In this document: positions 43,928 to 54,227 of the stretch, one piece after another
Layout of the letters: every line of letters starts with the position of its first letter
Numbering within the stretch: the stretch's first letter is position 1
NCBI GenBank assembly: GCA_029448655.1
Contig: JACCLO010000006.1
Coordinates: 1,550,001-1,614,000, forward strand
Direction of reading: 5' to 3'
DNA from: Wolfiporia cocos
Taxonomy: Eukaryota > Basidiomycota > Agaricomycetes > Polyporales > Phaeolaceae
Length of the DNA: 64,000 nucleotides
The notes under the pieces: generated by a model
Databases searched by the model: none
Told to the model about the DNA's origin: nothing
Seen by the model: only the letters and a program-made list of their open reading frames with translations
Program-made: the position numbers and the translations under genes

Positions 43928-44605
43928 TACATCTTCGCTGACGCTTGGATACGGAATAGGGAAGAGTGCCGGGCCGACATCGCTGAGCGAGTCCGCGCGA
44001 CGAAGGCAACCGAGATCGCCATCGCCACCGGCAAAACCACGGAAGCCAAGACTTTCGAAGAGGTGGTCCCCGAGTACTTACACGAATTCGAAGACGTGTT
44101 TAAGGAAACGGAATTCGACCAACTCCCCGAAAGACGACCGTGGGATCACGCCATAGAACTCCTACCGAACTCCGAACCCTACGCCGGCAAGATCTATGCC
44201 CTATCGCCACGAGAACAAGAGGCGTTAGACGACTTTCTAGAAGAACAGTTACGGACTGGACGCATACGACCATCCAAGTCACCATGGGGGGCACCATTCT
44301 TCTTCGTCAAGAAGAAGGATGGGAAACTGAGACCCATTCAGGACTACCGGAAGCTGAACCAGATGACCAAGAAGAACCGGTACCCGCTCCCTCTGATCAC
44401 GGAGCTGCTCAACAAGTTAAAGCGAGCTAAGTACTTTTCTAAATTGGACATTCGTTGGGGATACACGAACGTCAGAATCAAAGAAGGCGACGAAGAGAAA
44501 GCCGCCTTCATCACTAATAGAGGGCTATACGAGCCATTAGTGATGTTCTTTGGAATGTGCAACGCACCGGGCACGTTCCAGACTTTGATGAATGACATCT
44601 TCTGA
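43928..44605 (+). CDS. RT N-terminal segment of Ty3 polyprotein
   Basis: In the same frame as the preceding segment: a linker (FADAWIRNREECRADIAERV), then YLHEFEDVF and the RT palm start PSKSPWGAPFFFVKKKDGKL, RPIQDYRKLN, FSKLDIRWGY and MCNAPGTFQTLMNDIF. It ends at a TGA (44603-44605) in the middle of the RT domain; a CGA arginine codon is the likely ancestor. The RT is inactive as it stands. Confidence 0.9.
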   Translation, partial: YIFADAWIRNREECRADIAERVRATKATEIAIATGKTTEAKTFEEVVPEYLHEFEDVFKETEFDQLPERRPWDHAIELLPNSEPYAGKIYALSPREQEALDDFLEEQLRTGRIRPSKSPWGAPFFFVKKKDGKLRPIQDYRKLNQMTKKNRYPLPLITELLNKLKRAKYFSKLDIRWGYTNVRIKEGDEEKAAFITNRGLYEPLVMFFGMCNAPGTFQTLMNDIF

Positions 44606-46489
44606 GACCTGATAATGACTGGAAAGGTCATTGTATATTTAGACGACATACTTGTTTTCACGGAGACCGAGGCAGAACATAAAGAAATCCTGCGAAAGGT
44701 TCTGCTCGTTCTCCGTCAAAATAAGTTGACTTGTAAACCAGAGAAATGCGAGTTTATGAAGTCGGAAGTAGAATACTTAAGACATATAATCTCTCACGGG
44801 GAAATCCGTATGGATCCCGCGAAGGTGGCGGCAGTGGCTGAATGGCCCGCACCTCGGAACAAGAAGGAAGTGCAATCCTTCATTGGGTTCGCAAAATTCT
44901 ACCGGAGATTTATACCTAAGTTCTCCACGGTAGCACGCCCACTGATAAACCTAACCAAGGATACGCCTTGGCAGTGGGGTACGGCGGAACAAGAGTGTTT
45001 CGATAAGTTAAAGAAAATATTTATCGAAGCACCCGTGTTAGGAATACCAAACGACGACGACCCTTTCCGCATCGAGGCAGATTCATCGGACTTCGCAACC
45101 GGAGCCTGCCTCATGCAGAAACAGGACGGCGTCTGGAAACCCATCGCCTACCAAAGCAAGACGATGCTACCGGCAGAACGGAACTACAAGATCTACGACA
45201 GAGAACTCCTCGCCATCATGCGCGCACTTGATGAATGGCGGCATTTCGTAATGGGTGGCAAACACCCTGTAGAAGTACTAACGGACCATAAGAACCTAGA
45301 GTATTTTAAGACCCCACAGAAAATTAACCCGCGACAAGCCCGGTGGATGACGGAACTCGCCGAGTATGACCTACAACTCGTGCACATCCCCGGCAAGACC
45401 AATGGAAGGGCCGACGGGCTTTCCCGAAGAAGTGATCACGGCAACGACAAGGATCACCTCGAAGGGCAAGTCGTCCTGAAGCCACACCTCTTCGTCCAAG
45501 ATAGCGCAGAAAGGCTGCAATCCTCATTCTATACTGTAGTCAAGGGTATCACCCACGACGAAGTAAAAGAGAGGGTCAAAGCGGAAGCCGCTCTCTACGA
45601 TGGAAAGGAAGGAGTAGAAGTAGGGGAGACGACCGAGGACAGTCTGCGATATAGGAGGGGGAGGTTAATTATCCCTCGGGACGAAGAATTAATCGGAAAA
45701 ATCATTTCTTCGTTCCACGACACCGTCTCAGCGGGACACCCTGGCACCGAAAACACGTACACTGCCATACACCGACACTACTGGTGGCCAAAGATGCGCT
45801 CAGACATCCGCCAGTACGTGAAGGCTTGTATCAAGTGCCAGGCCGCTAAGCCGGACCGATCCAAACGCGCGGCTCCACTCAACCCGAACCCGACTCCAAC
45901 ACACAACTGGGAGAACATTTCCGTCGACATGATCACGGGACTCCCCACTTCCAAGGGTCGTGACGCGATAATTGTAGTAGTAGACATGAAGTCAAAGGAC
46001 TATATAGCTGTACCAACAACGACTAAACTATCGGCCGAAGGATGGGCCAACATATTCGTAGATAAAGTATATGCACAACACGGACTACCAAAGAAAATAT
46101 TTAGTGACAGAGGACCACAATTTGTATCGGAATTCATAAAGGACGTATATCGTAGATTAGGCATACAGGGAAACCCGAGTACCGCGTTCCACCCACAGAC
46201 AGACGGGCAAACGGAACGTATGAACCAGGAACTCGAGGTCTACCTTAGATTATTTATTAACGATACTCATACGAACTGGCCGGACTTACTCCCGCTGGCA
46301 AGCTTTGCGTACAAGACCCACGTACACAGTAGCACGGGATATAGTCCCTTTTACCTTACGCACGGATACCACCCCTTCACAGGTGTAGAGGCGCCGGAAC
46401 AAGAAGAGGGGGTAGCACGAGATTGGGTCGAACACATGCACACCATATCCAAACTCGCTTCACAGAACCTGGAGAAAGTGACACAGATG
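44606..46489 (+). CDS. RT-RNase H-integrase segment of Ty3 polyprotein
   Basis: Same frame. It carries the RT catalytic YLDD (44637-44648), the thumb, RNase H (FRIEADSSDFATGACLMQ, YDRELLAIMRALDEWRHF, VLTDHKNLEYF, GRADGLSRRSDH) and integrase. Integrase has the N-terminal HHCC finger (HDTVSAGHPG to CIKCQAAKPDR) and the D,D,E core (ISVDMITGLP; FSDRGPQFVSEF; FHPQTDGQTERMNQELE). The frame breaks at 46490, where a foreign 1101-bp segment begins inside the region after the core. Confidence 0.92.
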
Positions 46490-47590
46490 GCTCTGTGGGA
46501 CTCACCAAGCCAGTATCCTGCGATGAACTAGGCGACTTAGTGAGGAAGAGGTTATCAGACGACGTAGGAGGTAGGAGGTTCTTCTACGGCGTACGCCGAG
46601 AAGAATAGAACTAAAGTTATAGGCCGTCAAGGCCCTACTTATATACACAAATATAACGGGTCATGTACTACTGTATAGTGCATGCCCGATAAGGAGTGTG
46701 GGCTTGGTTGCCATAAGGGCGACCAAGTGATACGACTACTCTACAAAGGCCGTGACCCGCCGGTAATGGCCGAGCCAATGGTAAAAGAGAGAGCGTGTGG
46801 TCTCATCGTTAGATGGACATGTGAATACGGGCGCAGCCCGGGTATAAGGGATGCCGGTTGCCGGATACCGTGAGGTATAATGGCAATTGGCCGGTCATCG
46901 TGTGCTGACCAAGGCGAGACGCCGAGGTAGCTATGCCATTGGACGTTAGTACCGTGGCATGTGATCATGTACCGGGCCGTTAGGTAACCGGGGCATGTGT
47001 TGGTCTTAGCCGTGAGGCGAGGACCGGTGTTTGGGCAACGCCGTGATGGCAGAAGCCCGGGACTTGGAGAGCTCCGAGTCCGTGGGATGGCCGAGAAGGC
47101 CGAGCCTATAGCGATATTGCCTTGGTGCTAATATAGTGCTATTTGGCCGTGTTGCCATTATTATGCGAAGGCGTGGCGCGCCTGAGGTGCCATTGTGATC
47201 AAGGATCTTATGGCGGTGGGAAGCCGGGAAGGCCGACCCAATAGTACAAGGCCGCGAGGCACTGTTTGTACTTGTGGACATTATTATGCGAGCGTGCCGC
47301 GCTCGGCCTATCATTATGATCTACGATCTATGACGTGGCTGGTCTTGCTCTGACGGGCGAGACCTGTATGACGTAGCTGTAACTATGCTATTGGACCGGA
47401 AGGTGCCGTAGCGTTATGTAAGCTGGTCATGTGGTGATAAGCCCAGTTAAGAGCTTGTCGTGGTGGCAATGGGAGTTAACCCGTAGATAACTTGTAGTTA
47501 GACGTATAAATCCCAGGTAAATTGCTATAATCATAGGAAAAATGCTGTAAGCCCCAGATAAATCTGTGACAGAAAGCTAAACTACGCATG
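46490..47590. mobile_element. 1101-bp insertion inside integrase coding region
   Basis: Integrase coding sequence is continuous from 46489 to 47591 once this segment is ignored; ATG occurs on both sides (46487-46489 and 47588-47590), so the edges are ambiguous by 3 bp. The segment can also be read as TG...CA with no target duplication. It has no protein domain and no clear inverted termini, contains many short hairpin-forming blocks (GGCGCGCC, GCCGCGC) and two related stretches starting ATTATTATGCGA at about 47159 and 47280. Its length is a multiple of three, but it has stops in frame. Type unknown. Confidence 0.7.
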
Positions 47591-48523
47591 AAAGAGTACT
47601 ATGATAGGAAACGAGCATCGCCACTATCATACTCTGAAGGCGACTTGGTCTGGGTCGACGGCCGCAACATAAACATGGGCCACCCAACCAAGAAGCTTGA
47701 CTCCAAGCGGTTTGGACCGTACAAGGTCACGAAGAAGGTCGGACACGGAGCATACGAACTAGACCTCCCCGCAGACATGCGCGGGATATACCCAGTATTC
47801 AACGAGGTCTTACTCCTACCATACACACCGCCCGCCTTCCCCAATCAGGACCATAGTAAAGTGACGGAAAGCAATGACGCTCGCAGGCCTCTCAGGATCC
47901 TCGAATCCAGGGAAGACCGAGGGCGAGTCGAGCTAGAAGTCGAGTGGTCTGATGGGACTACAACATGGGAACGAAAACGTGGGCTAAACCATTACCAAGA
48001 GCTAGTCACAAAGTTCTTTGAAGCCAGACCATCCGCCCCAGGTAACCAGTGGAAAAACCGAAACACTGGCTGGGACCACTCTGAAACCAAATGGGACCCA
48101 GAGTGGGAGGACTTCGAACGAAAAGCTCAGGAAATGGGACTCAGGGAGAACCCGAAGGAGTTCATCATATACGACGACATAGACACTACACTTCTGATCA
48201 AAGGCAGTATACCATTTTATGCCTATGAGAAGAAGCTCGTCGCTCGTAACTTCTGGTTTTCTCATCCACGCACACGGGTCGTACAATACGGAATACGAGT
48301 TGGACAGCCGATAGAATCCACTATACCTGAATCGAAAGGATACTGGATCTACCCGGTTCTAAACACTCTCCAACTCGCAAACCCACACATTTGCAAAAAG
48401 ACCGTAGACCACCCATGCCATGTTGACCAAACTATGTACAAAGTGATTGCTGGGCGTGGGGACACGCAGCTAGAAGAGGGGGTACTGTCACAAGCCGATT
48501 TTCTCCAACTAGCTTGCGACTAG
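47591..48523 (+). CDS. Integrase tail with chromodomain-like region and extension
   Basis: Same frame as the integrase core. It begins with the conserved C-terminal integrase module (KEYYDRKRA, GDLVWVD, FGPYKVTKKVGHGAYEL, YPVFNEVLLLPY). A degenerate chromodomain-like stretch follows (ILESREDRGRVELEVEWSDG, then TTWERKRGLNHYQELVTKF), which in chromoviruses steers integration. About 170 further residues have no family that I recognise (TRVVQYGIRVGQPIE). The stop codon lies inside the 3' LTR, so the last 12 codons are LTR-encoded. Confidence 0.85.
   Translation, partial: KEYYDRKRASPLSYSEGDLVWVDGRNINMGHPTKKLDSKRFGPYKVTKKVGHGAYELDLPADMRGIYPVFNEVLLLPYTPPAFPNQDHSKVTESNDARRPLRILESREDRGRVELEVEWSDGTTTWERKRGLNHYQELVTKFFEARPSAPGNQWKNRNTGWDHSETKWDPEWEDFERKAQEMGLRENPKEFIIYDDIDTTLLIKGSIPFYAYEKKLVARNFWFSHPRTRVVQYGIRVGQPIESTIPESKGYWIYPVLNTLQLANPHICKKTVDHPCHVDQTMYKVIAGRGDTQLEEGVLSQADFLQLACD
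48472..48485 (+). other. Polypurine tract before 3' LTR
   Basis: AGAAGAGGGGG followed by a few bases and the LTR start at 48486; this would be the plus-strand primer. Confidence 0.75.
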
Positions 48524-48856
48524 AGACAACCCTTATCTTATCTAAGCGCCCGCCTATACATCACGTGCAAGGACCCCGAACACCCCACACGTGCTTACAC
48601 AGACCCCGGACACCCTTGTTGTGGCTCTACACCTACGATAGGGTTTACCATACTCTAAACGGTCTATCAGATTACGTAATACTGTATAGTAGCCAAACAT
48701 GTACAAACAGCCTACGAACATATATACCAGCCAGACAAGCAGGGAGCACCCCAGACTCGTCTTGGCCTTTGTTGCCTTGAGTAGCCTCAGACTAGGAATA
48801 CGCTTCCACGCGAGTAATATTCCCCTGAGTAGTTGCTTGAGATAGCGCTTGTGTCA
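48486..48856 (+). repeat. 3' LTR (371 bp)
   Basis: By eye identical to 39532-39902 over the whole length, followed by the target duplication CATAT at 48857-48861. Apparent identity implies a recent insertion. Confidence 0.95.
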
Positions 48857-48861
48857 CATAT
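48857..48861. repeat. 5-bp target duplication, right of Ty3 element
   Basis: CATAT, same as 39527-39531. Confidence 0.9.
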
Positions 48862-48940
48862 GGACACATTGGGACACGACAATCGGATCTTTGCACTTTA
48901 CTCCCGCCTGTTCCGGTCTCTGTCGCCAACTCTGCAGGAG

Positions 48941-48945
48941 GTGAC
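48941..48945. repeat. 5-bp target duplication, left of solo LTR
   Basis: GTGAC, repeated at 49655-49659. Confidence 0.85.
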
Positions 48946-49654
48946 TGTTACGGTTATTTTGATTTTTTGAATACTGACAGAACTCGCCATTGGGCGAATA
49001 CGATACAGGGACTTGTTGTGCAACCAACTCCCCTGGCTACTCGTGACTCTACTGGGCGCATCCCCAGTTGTACTAGTCTGCAGGGCGCGTTTCATCTTTG
49101 GCAGATCCAACTCTGCCATCGTTTTATGTTCATCGTTTACTAGCTGATAGATGGCGTTCAACCGCCATCATTCCTATCTATCGTCTCAGATATATCACTA
49201 CATACCTATCAAACGTTTGGTACTATAGCATAGATAGTATCGGTGACATCTGGGACGGACTTGACCCCTAAAACCTAACGTAGTATATAAAACAATGTAC
49301 TTACCGTCGAGGCTCTTCAGCTCGACCTTGTTGTATTAACAAGAAGTCTTATACTCGTTCTCAAACGTAGGAAACTACGCTCAGTATTTCTCTCTCGAGC
49401 AACCGAACGACTAAGTCCTCGAAGTGTACACTGACTTCTCGGACTTAGGCGAGTCTTATATTCTATTAAGACTCGCACCTGAACAGATTATATCCTCTAA
49501 CGCGCATTGGATATTATACGATCCCCTAGGAACTTCACCTAGGACTTGAAGGCATCTAACGAGCATTTGCCTTGCACACGGCTATACGCCCACGTGCAGA
49601 AGAACGATCTATATTCGCGACTCGAATATACGAAGGGGTATTCGACCCGTAACA
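48946..49654. mobile_element. Solo LTR, 709 bp, of a second element family
   Basis: The termini TGTTACGG and CCGTAACA are perfect 8-bp inverted repeats with TG...CA ends, flanked by the 5-bp duplication GTGAC. A TATA box (TATATAAAA, about 49284) fits an LTR promoter. There is no internal coding region, so it is the product of LTR-LTR recombination. The sequence is unrelated to the 371-bp LTRs next to it. It lies within the F-box gene. Confidence 0.85.
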
Positions 49655-49659
49655 GTGAC
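49655..49659. repeat. 5-bp target duplication, right of solo LTR
   Basis: GTGAC, same as 48941-48945. Confidence 0.85.
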
Positions 49660-50173
49660 GGTTGGCTTAGCGATCGGTCAGTAATTTCAGCTTGATGCAT
49701 TCATCGATTATATATCGACTCACATAAACTCGGTAGTTCATTGTTGTGAGTTGAAGGACAGCGCGGTCCTACACGTCCTTAAGTACAGTGGCGGGACGGA
49801 ACGAGCCACATGGCGGAAATGCTGGGAAGACATCAAACATCTCTTATCTCAGATTCGCAGCCGTTACATCGAGGAAGTGGCAGTATCGATCAGCCTGGAA
49901 TCACTCATAGACATGGAATCTGAGCTTGCTAGGCTTATGTCTGACGAAGGAAAGCGGGAGCGAGAAGATATCACTGCAATGATATCAAACCCATATCTTA
50001 AATCTCTCATGCGGATTTCTCTGGATATTTCTGGTACTGTTGTCTTGCCTGTGGAGAGCAGCGAAGAACAACTTGCTTCATCGGTAAAGAGCCACTTTGC
50101 AGCATTATTCTCGAGGTGGCATCAGCATGGTGCTTTGACCTTGAGGATAAATATCCATCAAACAATAAAGTAG

Positions 50174-50608
50174 ACGCAGGAACGGAATCATATCATCATC
50201 CAGGATTTCGTGTGTTCATATGTAGTTTCTTCTGTGGGTTGTGGGCGATGACTAGCACAATATGGCTCGATAAAGTGAGCCGCGTTCGTGTTCATCGATG
50301 TCATCTCTGCACCAATGTCTGGGTGACTAAGCTCACGTGCTGCGAAGTCTGTTTCCAAATATGGGACACTCTGATGCCCTGACCTCATTAAAATCAGACC
50401 GGGCACTGAACGCGACGAGCGATCTTCACATTCGTGTAGTACGAGGCGCGATATTCTAGATTTCTCTTCTCTTGGCTGTCTTTGAGTGGAAAATCCCTCG
50501 GACTTGCTTATGCGCGCTAGAATTACCTGATTTCACGGCGCAATTACTGGGTATAGGCCGAGATTGATTCTACAACCGAAACTCAAGAGAGGAGCACCGA
50601 GATAAAGG
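50174..50608. other. Promoter region of the RhoGEF gene
   Basis: 435 bp between the F-box gene stop and the RhoGEF ATG. No other feature recognised. Confidence 0.4.
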
Positions 50609-53600
50609 ATGAGCCATCCAAACCGCCCTCATCCACACGTATACATACCCCCAGGAGCTGCTTCGCCAGTCAACCCGTCACCTTCTTCGTCGTGGCCATC
50701 GCATATTTATCAATCCCCTCCTCAAGAGACCCCAGAGATTTGGGTGGATCATGCTTCCAGCAGGTATTTCTTCTAATTTTACCATGTGTACGATAATGGT
50801 AATATTACAGTCACTCGAGCCTTTCTGCAAGCTACGACGAAGACAGCTATTTGAGTAGTCTCAGCTCCATGCCCGAGGCCCAACTATACCGATCATCGTC
50901 GCAACGCTCTACTCTCCGTTCACACCCAGCTCCGACGCATCGTGCTGCAAGAAGTGAGCTATCTGTTGGTTTAACGCATCGCCTAGGCGAGTCAAGGCCA
51001 CCGTCATTTATATCTTCCGAGAGCAGTCCAGACGTAAGTGGCATTCATGCAATTCTTCTCTTCGGCGGTCACGAAGATGTTATGCACTGCGCAGCTTCCA
51101 ATCACTGAGCTATCAGAGGAACTATCCGGTCTGACGTGTGTTGATCCTCGAAGTCGGTCCTAGACAGCGCATTGATGCGAGATGTTCCAATCGCCAGTCT
51201 CGAATCGCAAGAGGGCTTGCGCCTCTTTCAATCCAATGAGCTCCCAGAACGGGACCAAGAGTGGCACCGTCTAGTCCCGCCAGAGGCCCGAAATGTGCTC
51301 GACCGATTAGAAGTGACAAGACAGTCGATAATATTCGAGATCATCAAATCAGAGAGGGACTATGTCAATGATCTACAGCTCGTCAAAGATGCACGTAATG
51401 GCCGGCAACGGTGAAACCCAATCATTGACACAATATTTTTGCAGGTTTTCATTGATCCACTCATCAATACCGCACCAGTACGGGAGAAGAATCTGCGGGG
51501 GTTCGTATCAGAAGTATTCAACAATCTTGACCGGATCAGAGAACATCATCGGCGAATGCTAGGTTCCTTGTTCGCTCGCCAGCGTGATCAACATCCTCTC
51601 ATACAGTCTGTTGCTGATATAATCCTCGAAGGTGCGCCCGGGTCCCTCTGTGTGGCTTCATCATTTAATCACTCGGCTTTCTAGCTAGCCTGTTATTTGT
51701 ATCCGAGTACGAAATCTATATCAAGAATTATCCCTTTGCCGAGGCTCGACATCGCACAGAGCTCAAGAATAATGCGAAATATCAATATTTCATAGAGCAA
51801 TGCATGCATGATCCGCGCATCCGAAAACGAGAATTCCTCACATTTATCTCGCGTCCGGTCACACGACTCCCGCGTCTGCGCCTGCTACTCGAGAACTCCC
51901 TCAAACACACAGCGCCAGATCATGACGACGTCAAAGAATTGCCTTTGATCTTGGACATCCTGAAACAATTTGTTCGCAGTACAGAGCCCGGCATCGCCGC
52001 CGCAGAGGATAAGGTCAAGTTCTGGGAGCTTTGCGAGAGCCTGACCTATCATAAAGGAGAGATTATTGTGGGTGTCGACACGACGTAATTACTCACTGCC
52101 AGACGTCATTGATTGACGCGCTGCGCTAGGATCTTGATCTATATGACGAGAGCCGATCGCTGGTTTATTCGGGTCCCCTTGCCAGGCGCTACCGACCAGA
52201 TCCCATGGTGTATAGCTGGGCTGATTTACATGTCGCGCTTCTAGATAATTATCGTGAGTGTTATTACCAATTGACGTTCCCCTGGCTGAATCATCGGCGT
52301 AACCTAGTCCTCTTACTCAAGCCGGAAACACGGCAGGGCGGGACAGTGCGACGCTCTGTCGTATCTCGCGTAAGTGGCTTACCATTCTCTCTGCATCGTG
52401 ACTCAGGTGTGCTCTATATAGCCAATACCTCTTGAATATCTCCGCCTCGCTAGCTTCTCGGAGCCCGCAGAGATGCGCAAGGAAAAGGTTGAAGAGGGCG
52501 GACTTTTCGACCGGTTCCGCACGCGAGACATACCAATGTTTCCATTCACGATATACCATGCCTCAGATCGGACGCATCGCCGGTACACCCTGTACGCAGC
52601 CAACGAGGCGATCAGGAGCAAGTGGAACGAGTACTTAGTGGACGCGACTGGGGTGCGCAAAGTCAGACAAGAAGCGAACATGGTGAGTGCACGTGCGTGA
52701 AATGTGCTTCGGAACAGCAGAATGGGCCTGACATGCCCGGGGTGCAGTGGTTTGCGCCACACGTGATAAACGAGGGGTTTTTCAAATCCCCAGAGTCGAT
52801 ACTCCATTCGAGCGGAAGCTTTACGGGCAGGATCCTATCCGCTGCACCACTTTGTGCGTCCGCCAGCACTGAAGACTCACCTCATTTTCTGATACAGCCC
52901 TCGTACAGCAAGTATGGGACGAAGCTTCGTCGCTGTCGGATGCCCTGCCGGAGTTTATGTCGCCGCGCGAGGCGAAGCTGGTATGCTGACCGTGTGACTG
53001 TGCGTGTCCCGTTTGCTTCATACATCACGTCCTATTTGCAGATTATCGCCATGTGCTACACTGCTCGAATGCCACCGAACTGATTGCCCTACCGGAGCAC
53101 AACAAGTTCCTCGTTCTTTCCGACTCCGGACTGTGCTCCTACCCGCTTGATTTCATAGCACGTGTTGCATTGGGTCACAGTTCCGTGGATCTTGTGGAGT
53201 CCATGAAAGAGATTGTCATCGAGCCTGGTGAGACTATCTTGTGTCTCCGTGCTGGACGTATCGGACATCGGACGATGAGTATGCGGTCAATGCATGCAGC
53301 ATTGGCATGATCTGACCCGATTGCACAGTCCTATATGTGACAAAACAAATATTCCAGGTCACCTTCCAGGCTTTAGAGGTAGTAGACCCCGACGCGAGTG
53401 GGAGTACGCGGCGCAATTTTGCGGGTCTGCACTCCTTCCGCCATTTCCACGAGGTCCGCCTTTACACACAGCGATATCATGGACTAGGTACTCACAGGGT
53501 GAAGTAGTCATTGACCGTTCGCCAAGATATATATCACCTGGCAGTCCTGCACCGAAATGCGGGGATATGCATGGATAAAGGGATCTGGATCGTGGACCCT

Positions 53601-54227
53601 ACCAAGTTTGTCGCTTATATACTCGGGAAGTTCTCTAGTGACTGGCTTTTACAGCCTGAAAGCTGCTGGTTCTGAGTCAGCCACCATTATACCGAACTTC
53701 AGTGGTGCAGAAAGTAGTCCACCAATGACCACCCTGAGAACACGGTGTGCATCAGCGAAGCCATTGGGCCTTGTACACTGCGAAGAAGACGAACTACTGG
53801 TCGTGTATGACGGTCAGTTATGCGACATGATTCACTCGGCATGTTACTCATCATGTGTGGTATTGCAGAGCTCGGCTGCTACATCAATCACTACGGCGTC
53901 CCCATTCGCTCGAGTGGATATCTCCGCTGGGAGAGCAAGGTGACCTCGTTTGCACATCGCGGGGACCATTTGCTGCTTTTCTCCTTCGAGTTCATTGAGA
54001 TTCGCACCCTGAAAACGGGAAAGCTTGTGCAGGTCATCGAGAGCAACAACATTCGGCTGGTGTATAAGGGACTGCTATCAGTCGATAATACGATTCTGGT
54101 CGCGATGAAAGCGCACACGGGGCGGGGAAGTGTGGTGGACAAGATTGTCGAGCTCGTGGAGACCTCAGAGCTCATGACGCCCCGGACGGCATCGGTCTCG
54201 GCGGCATGGGAGGAGTGGGATATGTAG
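50609..54227 (+). CDS. Rho guanine-nucleotide exchange factor, DH-PH-CNH (Rom1/2-like)
   Basis: Introns I could fix: 50764-50810, 51034-51094, 51129-51163 (only 35 nt), 51382-51444, 51632-51684, 52068-52129, 52254-52307, 52370-52421, 52683-52747, 52854-52908 and 52981-53041; several more lie in the CNH part. A Ser/Pro-rich leader precedes the DH domain (QSIIFEIIKSERDYVNDL, VFIDPLIN, FLTFISRPVTRLPRLRLLLE, TEPGIAAAEDKVKFWEL). A PH-like region (YSGPLARRY, LLLKPETRQ, MFPFTIYHASDRTHRRYTLY, ANEAIRSKWNEYL) and a C-terminal citron-homology (CNH) beta-propeller follow (FVAVGCPAGVYVAARGEA, ATELIALPEHNKFLVLSDSG, LHSFRHFHE, GCYINHYGVPIRSSGYLRW, FEFIEIRTLKTGKLVQVIE). This is the layout of yeast Rom1/Rom2 and S. 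pombe Rgf proteins, which activate Rho1 at the membrane for cell-wall integrity. The gene ends at the stop at 54227. Confidence 0.88.

Larger units (their letters stand above)
39532..48856 (+). mobile_element. Ty3/gypsy LTR retrotransposon with dUTPase, defective copy
   Basis: 9325 bp with 371-bp LTRs that look identical throughout, a 5-bp target duplication (CATAT), a primer-binding site directly after the 5' LTR and a polypurine tract before the 3' LTR. Gag, dUTPase, protease, RT, RNase H, integrase and a chromodomain-like tail lie in one frame, in Ty3 order. Breaks: a probable frame disruption near the Gag N-terminus, in-frame stops at 41123-41125, 43925-43927 and 44603-44605, and an 1101-bp insertion at 46490-47590. 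The primer-binding site is complementary to the LTR itself, the Tf1/sushi self-priming mode. The element interrupts the F-box gene. Confidence 0.95.
38528..50173 (+). pseudogene. F-box protein gene disrupted by two LTR insertions
   Basis: Host gene segments: 38528-39531, 48862-48945, 49660-49676 and 49737-50173, with a 60-nt intron at 49677-49736. Taking out the two insertions with one copy of each target duplication leaves a frame of 513 codons that closes exactly, which supports the reconstruction of what was hit. The N-terminal region (residues ~75-140) looks like an F-box: IPYEMLDLIVNH, then LLRWALVCRTWHRRCIQYLYPSI. The rest is a leucine-rich alpha/beta region typical of agaricomycete F-box proteins, ending in a helical tail. 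Such proteins act as SCF ubiquitin-ligase adaptors. The ATG used is the first in frame; a further 5' exon is possible. The gene is now non-functional downstream of 39531. Confidence 0.8.

Noticed and set aside
46490..47590. Helitron or solo LTR as explanation of the integrase insertion
   Set aside because: No TC...CTRR ends for a Helitron and no target duplication for an LTR; left as unknown.
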